From positions 1 through 59,090 of the forward strand of contig JAZOOD010000023.1 in NCBI GenBank assembly GCA_045654805.1: DNA of 59,090 bases, read 5' to 3'. Of this stretch, positions 16,290 through 24,128 are shown piece by piece. The DNA is from CAZNKU01 sp045654805. Lineage in GTDB: Bacteria > Bacillota > Clostridia > Monoglobales > Firm-18. Both the position numbers and the translations under genes were made by a program. Each line of letters begins with the position of its first letter. The stretch's first letter is position 1. The notes below the pieces were generated by a model. The model was not told the origin of the DNA. It was given only the letters and a program-made list of their open reading frames with translations, and did no database searches.

Positions 16290-16318
16290 ATTTTACTATA
16301 ATGTCGAAAGATTATCAA
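16290..16318 (-). promoter_or_regulatory. Promoter of the pgk-tpiA-gpmI operon
   Basis: TTGATA and TAAAAT on the minus strand with a 17-bp spacer, ending 47 bp before the pgk GTG. The -35 overlaps the 3' end of the SLH gene upstream. Confidence 0.65.
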
Positions 16319-16962
16319 GTGTTTTTTAACATTATATAATAAACAATTTTACAAGCTTCTGCGAAATTTGCATTAAATTTTGGCAAAAAACAATAATTTT
16401 CATCTCCTGACACCGCTTTTGCACCAACCAAAGCAGAAACTGCCTCTGTAGCATAACCATCTATTTCTGCCGAATCTACAAAATCAAGTACTGGCTTTTC
16501 ATCTAATTTTATACCGCATTTTTGTACTGTACGGTATATAATTGTTGCCATATCCTGTCTTAGCAAATATTCATCCATGCCAAACCACCCATGTCTTGTA
16601 CCGTTAATTATACCAAGCTCGTAGGCGGAAGCAATATATGGATAATATTCCGAATTTACATCTACGTCATCAAAGTTGCATTTAGCATCAAAATCATAAA
16701 GACCAAAGGCACCTATAATAAGCTTTGTAAATTCTGCCCGACTTATATAATTTTGTGGATACACATAACCACTGTTATCTTTTATTACACCATAATCTGC
16801 AAGGTAATATATAGCATCCTCTGCCCATTCAAAACCCGCAAGGTCAACATATTCCTTTTTGTTATCAAGATAGTTGTTAACGGCATTATTTGCTCCGTCT
16901 GCAAAAACCACCGTATTAAATATTAAAACAATTACTAAAAATAAAGATAGTTTCTTTATCAT
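16315..16962 (-). CDS. Small secreted SLH-domain protein
   Basis: The protein has 215 residues: a signal peptide (MIKKLSLFLVIVLIFNTVVFA, cleavage after about 22) followed almost entirely by three S-layer homology repeats, with YPQNYISRAEFTKLIIGAFG, YLLRQDMATIIYR and FNANFAEACKIVYYIM marking each repeat. SLH trimers bind pyruvylated secondary wall polymer, so the product should sit on the cell surface. There is no extra functional domain, so it may be a spacer or competitor on the wall. Its ATG overlaps the TGA of the gene upstream (ATGA), indicating coupled translation. Confidence 0.85.
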   Translation of the reverse strand: MIKKLSLFLVIVLIFNTVVFADGANNAVNNYLDNKKEYVDLAGFEWAEDAIYYLADYGVIKDNSGYVYPQNYISRAEFTKLIIGAFGLYDFDAKCNFDDVDVNSEYYPYIASAYELGIINGTRHGWFGMDEYLLRQDMATIIYRTVQKCGIKLDEKPVLDFVDSAEIDGYATEAVSALVGAKAVSGDENYCFLPKFNANFAEACKIVYYIMLKNT

Positions 16963-17477
16963 AGTCCTGTATCACTCAAATCAGAATTACCTGTGGAAGA
17001 ATTATCTTTAGACGGATTTGTGGGCTTTGATATTGAAGATGAAGGTTTATCATCTTCATCATCGTCATTTGTATAGTCCTTGTAATTTTTGTCATAGTAT
17101 TCCGAACTGTCTTTATATTCCTTGTCATCTGAAGATGTTTTGTCTTTATCCTTATTATCCTTGTCTGATGATTTCACAACAGGTACGGAAATAGCCTGGG
17201 TTGTCTGCTCCGCAAGGATTTTGTACTTTTCAACCTCATCCTTTAATTCTGCGTTTTCTTCCTCAAGCTCCTTTACCCTTTTTTCAAGCTCTTTTTTTGA
17301 AAGACCGCTTGTTTCGGTTTCTTCTGTTTCCATCACAACATTTGCATTGTTGTTTTTTACAGGTTTGTCTGTATTACTACCAATTGGTATAAACACAACA
17401 ATTAAAAATAACGCAATAACGCCAATTATTGTTGATAATACTATCAATGCTCTCTTTTTAAATTTACTCATTTTCAT
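16959..17477 (-). CDS. Membrane-anchored coiled-coil protein with Ser/Asp-rich tail, unknown function
   Basis: The protein has 172 residues from the ATG at 17477 (GGAGAGGG 4-5 nt upstream). It has a basic N-terminus and one transmembrane helix (residues about 9-32, IVLSTIIGVIALFLIVVFIP), then a short coiled coil (SKKELEKRVKELEEENAELK) and a low-complexity tail of Lys/Asp/Ser/Tyr such as DYTNDDDEDDKPSSSISKP. The topology implies an extracellular tail. It overlaps the SLH gene by four bases, so the two are probably made together and may act at the cell wall. I do not recognise a family. Confidence 0.75.
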   Translation of the reverse strand: MKMSKFKKRALIVLSTIIGVIALFLIVVFIPIGSNTDKPVKNNNANVVMETEETETSGLSKKELEKRVKELEEENAELKDEVEKYKILAEQTTQAISVPVVKSSDKDNKDKDKTSSDDKEYKDSSEYYDKNYKDYTNDDDEDDKPSSSISKPTNPSKDNSSTGNSDLSDTGL

Positions 17478-17643
17478 AATACCCTCTCCATTCAATGTAT
17501 ATTAGAATTATTTGATACAGCTATATAAAATATTCCCTGCCGTCTTTATATACTATGGCACAACAACCCGTAGTAAATCCCTATACCCAGTAACCCGTAA
17601 ACTTTTTTCTACAGTTAAAAATCCCAAACGATTAAATTTAAAA

Positions 17644-18066
17644 TCAATTATCCAAAATTTCAATGTTTGTTATATAAGGAATTCCATGACATTCAGCATC
17701 GAAGACTCCGGATACTGTAATCTTCCGTCCTACATAATCTTTAAGCAAGGTCGTATCATCACCCTTTGTATAAAAAATATTGCTTTGCCATTTGGATTCC
17801 TTGTCATAAATATCTATGTAGTAATATTCTATTTCCTTATCCCCTGTTACAAAACAATATTCCTGACCTATATCACTTGGCTTATCTGAATAATCCACCA
17901 TACCGGTTATCGAGAATGTATCCCCGATTTTCAAAAGGTCTTTCAATACAGTTTTCGAGGTAGTTTTGTTCTGCGAATCATTCTTTTCCAAACTAACTGC
18001 CTCATTTTTTGAACATCCTGAAACCACTATTAACATACAAACCAAAAGAACAAATAATCTTTTCAT
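17644..18066 (-). CDS. Lipoprotein with an OB-fold (tRNA_anti-like) domain
   Basis: A 140-residue protein with a lipoprotein signal (lipobox VVSGC at residues 14-18). The mature part ends in about 90 residues resembling the OB-fold tRNA_anti-like family found in exported bacterial proteins: GDTFSITGMVDYSDKPSDIG, GDKEIEYYYIDIYD and YVGRKITVSGVFDAECHG. It should be tethered outside the cytoplasmic membrane. The role is unknown. It stands alone, 166 bp upstream of the membrane coiled-coil gene. Confidence 0.7.
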   Translation of the reverse strand: MKRLFVLLVCMLIVVSGCSKNEAVSLEKNDSQNKTTSKTVLKDLLKIGDTFSITGMVDYSDKPSDIGQEYCFVTGDKEIEYYYIDIYDKESKWQSNIFYTKGDDTTLLKDYVGRKITVSGVFDAECHGIPYITNIEILDN

Positions 18067-18194
18067 TTATATAATCTCCTTTCGACTTTATTCGGCGTCC
18101 CTTATAGAATCAGTAAACAATTCAAAGTCAATCCTTTTCCCAATTCGGTTTACTCTATAAATATTATAGAATTCGTGCACAATTTAGATGCCAC

Positions 18195-18563
18195 TTATTT
18201 TTTGTTAAATTCTTCATATCTCAAATCATATAACTCTTCATTTGTACATTGATTGCTAATTGCAATATAAAACTGTTCTTCAGTTAACGAAGTTTTATTT
18301 TTGGTTGTAGAAGAATATATTTCCTGCACATCCCCCTCTTCATCAAATGCAAGAAAGCAATCTACAAATTCAACTTTTTCTGTCTTAACCAATTCACCTT
18401 TGGGGTTTGTATGTTCTGTATCATATTCAGCAGTATATTGTTCTGCTTTTTCATATGCTTCATCAAAAGACTCTGCATTTACAGATAATATTTGTTCTTC
18501 ATAAAATTTTCTGCAGTCTTCACCAACAGAATAAGTATATATTACTTTTACTCCGTATTTCAT
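18195..18563 (-). CDS. DUF4288-like protein
   Basis: A 122-residue cytoplasmic protein beginning MKYGVKVIYTYSVGEDCRKF, followed by EQILSVNAESFDEAYEKAEQ and a cysteine-containing VDCFLAFDEEGDVQEIYSS. This pattern resembles DUF4288, a small family of unknown function often found in gut Firmicutes. It follows the four-helix-bundle gene by 9 bp and is likely co-transcribed with it from the promoter before the hairpin array. No catalytic motif was seen. Confidence 0.6.
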   Translation of the reverse strand: MKYGVKVIYTYSVGEDCRKFYEEQILSVNAESFDEAYEKAEQYTAEYDTEHTNPKGELVKTEKVEFVDCFLAFDEEGDVQEIYSSTTKNKTSLTEEQFYIAISNQCTNEELYDLRYEEFNKK

Positions 18564-18572
18564 ACAAGCACC

Positions 18573-18932
18573 TCATTTTTGATTTTTCTCTTTAACTGTA
18601 TTAATTGACGAAATCAACATTCTGCGAATTTGTCCGCAATTATTTATTATTGACTTATATTGTTCACCATCAATATATCCTGTTCTGTTAAGGAGTTCCA
18701 GCCAGTATTCCGATTCATAACATTCTTTTAATGCAATCTGCATTTTTGATATAAAGTCTGCTGTTCCATGTGCATATTTTGATTCGTGAATATTGGCACC
18801 GATTGATGTGCCCGAACGCATAAGCTGATTCGTTAATATGCTTTCTCTTTTTGTCTCTTTAATGTCCTTACACATATTTATAATTTCAACTGCAAAATCT
18901 TTTGCTTTATCAAGCATTATGCTTTCAGCCAT
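18573..18932 (-). CDS. Four-helix-bundle protein (S23/Avd-like)
   Basis: A 119-residue protein with the S23/Avd-like pattern: ILTNQLMRSGTSIGANIHES at about residues 31-50, then DFISKMQIALKECYESEYWL and a last helix ending CGQIRRMLISSINTVKEKNQ. AGGAAG lies 7 nt upstream of the ATG. Relatives are encoded inside intervening sequences of 23S rRNA genes or act as the accessory protein (Avd) of diversity-generating retroelements, where a basic pentamer binds RNA. No reverse transcriptase or rRNA is adjacent here. Its presumed leader is a remarkable array of hairpins (18956-19151), so RNA binding or a small mobile unit is a reasonable hypothesis. Confidence 0.85.
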   Translation of the reverse strand: MAESIMLDKAKDFAVEIINMCKDIKETKRESILTNQLMRSGTSIGANIHESKYAHGTADFISKMQIALKECYESEYWLELLNRTGYIDGEQYKSIINNCGQIRRMLISSINTVKEKNQK

Positions 18933-18955
18933 ATCTGCACTTCCTATAATTTTTT

Positions 18956-19151
18956 AGCTAAATTTTGAACTCCGTTCAAAGCTAAATTATTTTGCTATCG
19001 CTCCATAGCTAAATAACTACTTTGGAGTAGCTAAATAAAATTCGCTTTTAGCGTGCGAGGCACATTTAGCTGCCGCAGGCAATTTAGCTGACCGAAGGTC
19101 AATTTAGCTCGCGTTAGCGAATTTAACTATGAATTCAACTTCGTTGAATTC
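18956..19151 (-). repeat. Array of nine short hairpins joined by AGCTAAAT/ATTTAGCT linkers
   Basis: Nine small palindromes follow one another: 18964-18980, 18994-19009, 19017-19030, 19043-19053, 19053-19063, 19071-19081, 19089-19101, 19109-19120 and 19131-19151. Stems are 4-9 bp and differ in sequence; six of nine have exactly 3-nt loops (TCC, TTT, GAG, GCA, GAA, TTC). Linkers are AGCTAAAT four times on the left (18956, 18980, 19007, 19029) and its complement ATTTAGCT three times on the right (19064, 19082, 19102), plus a variant ATTTAACT at 19121, so the array is mirrored about 19050. It is probably transcribed on the minus strand as the leader of the four-helix-bundle gene. Confidence 0.85.
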
Positions 19152-19180
19152 ATTATAACATAAATCACCTTTAAATGCAA
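19152..19180 (-). promoter_or_regulatory. Promoter driving the hairpin array and four-helix-bundle gene
   Basis: TTGCAT and TATAAT on the minus strand with a 17-bp spacer. Transcription would start near 19145, inside the outermost 9-bp hairpin, so the whole array would form a leader of about 210 nt. Confidence 0.65.
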
Positions 19181-19181
19181 T

Positions 19182-19219
19182 AAAGACAGAACAAATCGGG
19201 TAAGATTTATTCTGTCTTT
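19182..19219 (-). terminator. Hairpin after rnfB
   Basis: AAAGACAGAA and TTCTGTCTTT pair across an 18-nt loop just past the rnfB stop. The T-run on the minus strand is weak (TTTATTGCATTT), so efficiency is uncertain. Confidence 0.5.
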
Positions 19220-19222
19220 AAA

Positions 19223-20011
19223 CTACATTTTTTCTTTAATTATTTTGCGGGGACATTTTTCAAAACACACACCGCAGGAAGTACATTTTGAATAGTCAAT
19301 AACTGCAAGGTTATCTACAACCTTTATAGCATCAGACGGGCAGTTTTTCTCGCAAATTTTACATCCTATACAACCGCCCTTACAATTGTTTTTTGTATCC
19401 ACACCCTTATCCTTTGAAGAGCATTTAACAACATATTTTGCAGACTTTGGAACAAGGTGTATCAATGCTTTTGGACACGCCTTTACACACGCACCGCAAC
19501 CTACACATTTTTCTGTATCCACGCCGGCAATACCATTTTGAATACTGATTGCATCAAACTTGCACGCATCAACACAGTTGCCAAAACCAAGACAGGCAAA
19601 GGAGCAAGATTTAAACCCGCCTGAAACTCTTACGGCAGCTATGCAGTTATCTATTCCGTCGTAGGCATATTTTGGTGCTGTATTTTCAGCACTGCCACAA
19701 CACATAACATATGCTGTTACAGCCTCTTTTTGTCCAACCTCTATACCAAGTATTTCACCTATTTTTGCAGCAGCCTCTGTGCCACCTGCACTACAAAGGT
19801 CAGGTTCTGCATCACCATCAACAACCGCTTTGGCATATGCCTGACACCCTGCAAAGCCACAGCCGCCGCAGTTGGCATTAGGCAAAATTTCCACTATTTT
19901 TTCCACACGGTCGTCCTGTTCTACCTCAAATTTTTTGGAGGCAAATGTTATCAAAACCCCAAACAAAAGTCCAAGACCTGCAAGGGATATTACAGAATAT
20001 AATACACTCAT
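19223..20011 (-). CDS. rnfB: Rnf complex subunit B (iron-sulfur protein)
   Basis: The protein has 262 residues from the ATG at 20011 with AGGAGGG upstream. An N-terminal membrane helix is followed by the four-Cys cluster motif NANCGGCGFAGCQAY ... DLCSAGG, then several ferredoxin-type clusters: CLGFGNCVDACK, CVGCGACVKACPK, CIGCKICEKNCP and CTSCGVCFEKCP. RnfB takes electrons from reduced ferredoxin and passes them along the complex to RnfC/NAD+. It is the last gene of rnfCDGEAB, as in clostridia. The multiple 4Fe-4S motifs are typical of clostridial forms. Confidence 0.95.
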   Translation of the reverse strand: MSVLYSVISLAGLGLLFGVLITFASKKFEVEQDDRVEKIVEILPNANCGGCGFAGCQAYAKAVVDGDAEPDLCSAGGTEAAAKIGEILGIEVGQKEAVTAYVMCCGSAENTAPKYAYDGIDNCIAAVRVSGGFKSCSFACLGFGNCVDACKFDAISIQNGIAGVDTEKCVGCGACVKACPKALIHLVPKSAKYVVKCSSKDKGVDTKNNCKGGCIGCKICEKNCPSDAIKVVDNLAVIDYSKCTSCGVCFEKCPRKIIKEKM

Positions 20012-20023
20012 CAACAATCCCTC

Positions 20024-20605
20024 CTATATATTCATACCCGAAAATCCCAAAAACGCCATAGCTATAAGCCCTGCTGTAATAAGGGATATGGGGAAACCCT
20101 TTAAAAATTCCGGAATATCGGAAAATTCAAGTCGTTCTCTTACACCGGCAAACAAAACTATTGCCAAAGTAAATCCAAGACCGCCGAAGAATCCGTATAT
20201 TGTAGAATTTATAAAATTATACTCATTTTGTACATTAAGCAAAGCAACACCTAAAACCGCACAATTTGTCGTTATAAGAGGCAGATATATGCCAAGTGCA
20301 GAATAAAGCGACGGCAACGCCTTTTGTAAAAACATTTCCACTATCTGAACTATTGATGCAATAATTAAAATAAATACAATTGTGCGCAGATATGTAATGT
20401 CAAAAACCTCAAGTATAAAGTGGTTTGCAAGGTATGCAAGCATAGAGGCAATAGTCATTACAAAGGTTACCGCCATACCCATACCAAGGGCTGTATCCGT
20501 CTTTTTGGAAACACCTAAAAACGGACATATTCCATAAAACTTAACCAACACAAAGTTTTGCGTAAACATTGCAATTATCGCAATAGACAAAATTTCCTTA
20601 AGCAT
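20024..20605 (-). CDS. rnfA: Rnf complex membrane subunit A
   Basis: The protein has 193 residues with six predicted membrane helices; AGGAGG lies 9 nt before the ATG. Signature patches are TQNFVLVKFYGICPFLGVSK near the N-terminus and LPLITTNCAVLGVALLN, which carry the conserved Cys and polar residues of RnfA/NqrE. With RnfE it forms the buried electron and ion path. It overlaps rnfE by 8 bp. Confidence 0.96.
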   Translation of the reverse strand: MLKEILSIAIIAMFTQNFVLVKFYGICPFLGVSKKTDTALGMGMAVTFVMTIASMLAYLANHFILEVFDITYLRTIVFILIIASIVQIVEMFLQKALPSLYSALGIYLPLITTNCAVLGVALLNVQNEYNFINSTIYGFFGGLGFTLAIVLFAGVRERLEFSDIPEFLKGFPISLITAGLIAMAFLGFSGMNI

Positions 20606-21209
20606 TGTCAGAACCTCCTTTTCTCATTTTGAAAAGATTGATTCCACCAAGCAACAGACCAAAAACTATAAAAGCACCCGGCGCCAAAACAGCCATTGTT
20701 ACAGGCTGATATGCACTGCCCAAAAGATTAAAACCGAATATTGAACCATTACCCAAAAGTTCTCTTATGGAAGCAATTATAACAAGAGCAAACGTAAAGC
20801 CCAAACCTATTCCCAAACCATCAACCATACTTGGAACAGGTCCGTTTTTAGACGCAAAGGATTCTGCTCTTGCAAGAATAATACAGTTAACAACTATAAG
20901 GGGAATAAATGCACCCAATGCCTCTGATAAATCAGGAAGATATGCCTGAAGCAAAAGGTCAATTATTGTTACAAACCCTGCTATAATAACTATGTAGGAG
21001 GCTATACGGATTTTACCCGGAATAATCTTTCGAAGAAGTGAAATAACAAGGTTTGAGAATATAAGTACCGCAGTAGCGGAAAGTCCCATACCAAGTCCGT
21101 TAATCGAAGATGTAGTTACTGCCAAAGTAGGGCACATACCTAAAAATTGCACAAATATGGGGTTGTTATCTATAAAACCGTCTTTGAATACATTTATTAA
21201 TTTATTCAA
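20598..21209 (-). CDS. rnfE: Rnf complex membrane subunit E
   Basis: The best start is the TTG at 21209 (203 residues, LNKLINVFKDGFIDNNPIFV) because AGGAGG lies 8 nt upstream; a longer reading to 21260 has no site. The membrane protein shows FVQFLGMCPTLAVTTSSING and IPLIVVNCIILARAESFASK, the RnfE/NqrD counterparts of the RnfA motifs. It overlaps rnfG by 8 bp at the 5' side and rnfA by 8 bp at the 3' side, so translation is coupled throughout. Confidence 0.94.
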   Translation of the reverse strand: MNKLINVFKDGFIDNNPIFVQFLGMCPTLAVTTSSINGLGMGLSATAVLIFSNLVISLLRKIIPGKIRIASYIVIIAGFVTIIDLLLQAYLPDLSEALGAFIPLIVVNCIILARAESFASKNGPVPSMVDGLGIGLGFTFALVIIASIRELLGNGSIFGFNLLGSAYQPVTMAVLAPGAFIVFGLLLGGINLFKMRKGGSDNA

Positions 21210-21741
21210 CCGCCACACCTCCTGCAATTTTCTCCACCTGTACACGGGCATCATTAACACCTTTTTGTATAGCCTTAGATGTTATTGTAGCACCGGTTAT
21301 GGAGTCCAGTTTATCCTTACCATTGCCTAAAAATTGTGCAAGCCATTCTGTATTACCCTTGGCATTTGCTCCAAGTCCGGCTGTTTCACTCATATTGATA
21401 ATTTCAACACCTGTTACCAACCCCTGGCTGTTTATACCAACCATCATTTCTATATCACCGGCATAGCCCACAGGGACAGCCTTTACCGCATATACCCTAC
21501 TGCCCTTATCATTCATATAAGAAGTAATTTTCTGCACAGAGCTTTCACCCTCAACCTGATATTTTTCCTCGGTGGTCATGTCTATACTACCCTCTACAAC
21601 TACCTCAATAGCCGCTACCATTTTTTCGGCTTTAAATTTTTCAATAACAGGGGCAGTAAAATTATTTACTACACCCAAAAGCAACGCAGTAACAAAAGTG
21701 ATTGCAAACAAAATGCCTGCATATTTAACATAATCACGCAT
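21202..21741 (-). CDS. rnfG: Rnf complex subunit G (FMN-binding)
   Basis: The protein has 179 residues from the ATG at 21741 (AAGGAG upstream). One N-terminal membrane anchor is followed by an extracytoplasmic FMN-binding domain. The covalent flavin attachment site (S/T)GAT is visible as DSITGATITSKAI near residue 150, where the last Thr should carry FMN by a phosphodiester bond. SETAGLGANAKGNTEWLAQF is the other conserved patch. No ApbE flavin transferase gene is in the window. Confidence 0.95.
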   Translation of the reverse strand: MRDYVKYAGILFAITFVTALLLGVVNNFTAPVIEKFKAEKMVAAIEVVVEGSIDMTTEEKYQVEGESSVQKITSYMNDKGSRVYAVKAVPVGYAGDIEMMVGINSQGLVTGVEIINMSETAGLGANAKGNTEWLAQFLGNGKDKLDSITGATITSKAIQKGVNDARVQVEKIAGGVAVE

Positions 21742-22678
21742 TTTTCTCACTCCTTTTACCGTATTTTCTTGGAGGAGTCAATTTATCAAACAAAGGTGCA
21801 GCTATATTCATAAGCAAAATAGAATAGCTTACCCCCTCTGCATATCCCCCTGCAAAACGTATAACACAAGTCATAATACCGCAACCTATTGCATATATAA
21901 TCTGTCCCAAAGGAGTAACGGGAGAAGTAACATAATCCGTAGCCATAAATATTGCGCCAAGCATCAGTCCGCCTGCAAAAAGTTCAAAACCTATATTATG
22001 CCCAAATAAAGCACTTATAACTGCAACAGTTGCTATGTAACAGACAGGAATTCTCCAAGTAATAATTTTACGCACTATAAGGTACGCACCGCCCAAAAGC
22101 AATGCAAGTGCTGAGGTTTCACCAATACATCCGCCGACATTACCTATAAACAAATCCCAGTTGCTTACATTTCCTACAAATTCAGAATTTAAAGGAGTTG
22201 CACTTGTTACAACATCTGCTGTGTTAAAAAGTTCAAGCTTTGCAAACGGTGCAGCAAACCTTGTCATTAAGGCAGGCCATGATGCCATAAGAAAGGCTCT
22301 TCCTGCCAAGGCAGGGTTCATAAAATTATGTCCTAAACCGCCAAAGCACATCTTAACAATAATTATCATAAAGAAGCTACCTACAACCGGCAACCACAAA
22401 GGCACTGTTGCAGGCATATTAAATGCAAGCAATATACCCGATACCACCGCACTCAAATCATAGATAGTTGTTTTCTTTTTAAAAGCAACATTCCAAAGCT
22501 GTTCAAATGCCACGGAACTTAATACAGATACCAAAACAACCATCAAAGCACGATATCCAAAGAAATACGCTCCCGCAATCATAGACGGCATAAGTGCAAG
22601 TATAACGTCAAACATTATAGTTGATACATCGTCTTTAGAAGTTATATGAGGAGGTGCTGAAACTTTTAATAAACTCAC
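21734..22678 (-). CDS. rnfD: Rnf complex membrane subunit D
   Basis: The protein has 314 residues from a GTG at 22678 with GGGGGAG 7 nt upstream. It has about nine membrane helices. FMN is attached covalently in RnfD at an SGAT-type Thr: here the DVVTSATPLNSEF region (near residue 190) has TSAT. Other family blocks are GGLGHNFMNPALAGRAFLM and MATDYVTSPVTPLGQIIY. It lies immediately after the rnfC stop. It is a core transmembrane part of the ion pump. Confidence 0.94.
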   Translation of the reverse strand: MSLLKVSAPPHITSKDDVSTIMFDVILALMPSMIAGAYFFGYRALMVVLVSVLSSVAFEQLWNVAFKKKTTIYDLSAVVSGILLAFNMPATVPLWLPVVGSFFMIIIVKMCFGGLGHNFMNPALAGRAFLMASWPALMTRFAAPFAKLELFNTADVVTSATPLNSEFVGNVSNWDLFIGNVGGCIGETSALALLLGGAYLIVRKIITWRIPVCYIATVAVISALFGHNIGFELFAGGLMLGAIFMATDYVTSPVTPLGQIIYAIGCGIMTCVIRFAGGYAEGVSYSILLMNIAAPLFDKLTPPRKYGKRSEKNA

Positions 22679-24004
22679 TTATATCTCCCCCTTTTTCACC
22701 ATTTCCATAACCTTTGGTTTCGCATTGCGTATATACTGAACAGGCGACTGTCTGCCTGGGCAGATATATGCACACGCCCCACATTCCATACAATCAAGAA
22801 TATGGAATTTTTTAAGGCTTGCATAGTCATTTTTAATAGAATATGCACGCAGCATAAGCGGTTGCAAATGCATTGGACAAGCATCAATACATTTACCGCA
22901 ACGTACACATACAGTAGGCTCTGTAACTTTTATTTCATCCTCAGTAAGTGCTACTATTGCACCCGTACCCTTTATAATCGGGACATCTGTGTTGTATATA
23001 GCCATACCCATCATAGGTCCGCCAAGGATTATTTTGGAAGGCTTCTCTACAAATCCCCCTGCGGCATCTATAACCACCTGTACAGGTGTGCCAAGACGCA
23101 CCATATAGTTTTTAGGCTGTTTTACCCCGCCACCGCTTACTGTGACAATTCTGTAGATCAACGGTAATCCTTTGTTTATAGCATCAGCTATTGCCCACAC
23201 TGTGTCAATGTTTAAAACAAGGCATCCAACATCAGATGGCAATCCCCCTGACGGAACTTCTCTGCCGGTTACAGCATTAATCATCTGCTTTTCAGACCCC
23301 TGGGGATATTTGGCTTTTACGGGTACTACATTTATATTTGTAGATTCTTCAAAAATTTCCCTAAGCTTTTCGATAGCATCAGGCTTGTTGCTTTCAACAC
23401 CCACAAAGGCATTTTCCGCATCCACTGCCTTTATAACCGCCTGTATACCGGTTAATATGCATTTAGGATGCTCAAGCATCAACCTGTGGTCGGAGGTTAT
23501 ATACGGTTCACATTCTGCACCGTTGATAATAACAGTATCTATCTTTGAAGGAGGTGCAAGCTTTACGTGAGTAGGAAATGTAGCACCGCCCATACCTACT
23601 ATGCCTGCGTCCTTAACAAGATTTACAATATCCTTGGGCTCAAGCTTTGCAATATCCTTTTGCTCATTAAAATCCCTTATGTATTCTTCCTTAAAATCAT
23701 TTTCCACAATAATAGAGTTTACCATATTTCCGTTAGGGTGAAGGTGAGGTTTTATTGCCGTAACCTTACCGCTTACAGACGCGTGTACATTTGCAGAAAC
23801 ATAGCCGTCAGCCTCTGCAATAAGCTGACCAATTTTAACTTCGTCCCCCACATTAACCAAGACATTTGCAGGCTTACCTATATGCTGTTGTACAGGATAA
23901 ACCATTGTTTTTGGTGCCGCAAGTTCTTCTATCTTAATATAATTTGAAGCTGTTTTTTTATCATCAGGATGCACTCCGCCCCTGAATGTTTTGTAACCAA
24001 ACAC
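22679..24004 (-). CDS. rnfC: Rnf complex subunit C (NADH-binding, FMN and Fe-S)
   Basis: The likely start is the GTG at 24004 (441 residues, beginning VFGYKTFRGGVHPDDKK), with AAGGGGG 7 nt upstream; the ATG at 24025 has no site. Domains in order: RnfC N-terminal/biotinyl-like region, the NADH/FMN-binding region (GIVGMGGATFPTHVKL, TVIINGAECEPYITSDHRLM), the SLBB region, and two C-terminal 4Fe-4S motifs, CVRCGKCIDACP and CMECGACAYICP. It exchanges electrons with NAD+/NADH at the cytoplasmic side. It is the first gene of the operon. Confidence 0.95.
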   Translation of the reverse strand: MFGYKTFRGGVHPDDKKTASNYIKIEELAAPKTMVYPVQQHIGKPANVLVNVGDEVKIGQLIAEADGYVSANVHASVSGKVTAIKPHLHPNGNMVNSIIVENDFKEEYIRDFNEQKDIAKLEPKDIVNLVKDAGIVGMGGATFPTHVKLAPPSKIDTVIINGAECEPYITSDHRLMLEHPKCILTGIQAVIKAVDAENAFVGVESNKPDAIEKLREIFEESTNINVVPVKAKYPQGSEKQMINAVTGREVPSGGLPSDVGCLVLNIDTVWAIADAINKGLPLIYRIVTVSGGGVKQPKNYMVRLGTPVQVVIDAAGGFVEKPSKIILGGPMMGMAIYNTDVPIIKGTGAIVALTEDEIKVTEPTVCVRCGKCIDACPMHLQPLMLRAYSIKNDYASLKKFHILDCMECGACAYICPGRQSPVQYIRNAKPKVMEMVKKGEI

Positions 24005-24035
24005 ATATTCGCCCCCTTTAAACATTTTATTATAT

Positions 24036-24064
24036 ATTTTAACATTTTTTGCTTATTTAGTCAA
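24036..24064 (-). promoter_or_regulatory. Promoter of the rnfCDGEAB operon
   Basis: TTGACT and TAAAAT on the minus strand, 17-bp spacer, ending 31 bp before the rnfC GTG. Its -35 lies next to the -35 of the divergent ybaK promoter (24066). Confidence 0.7.
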
Positions 24065-24065
24065 C

Positions 24066-24094
24066 TTGCAATATGATATATATTATGCTAAAAT
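24066..24094 (+). promoter_or_regulatory. Promoter of the YbaK-like gene
   Basis: TTGCAA and TAAAAT with a 17-bp spacer, 34 bp before the ATG at 24129; back-to-back with the rnf promoter. Confidence 0.6.
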
Positions 24095-24128
24095 AATTGT
24101 ATATATTTTATAATAAGGATTGAAATTT

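Noticed and set aside
18956..19151. Hairpin array as a CRISPR
   Set aside because: The repeated unit is only 8 bp, the units between are palindromes, not unique spacers of constant length, and no cas gene is near.
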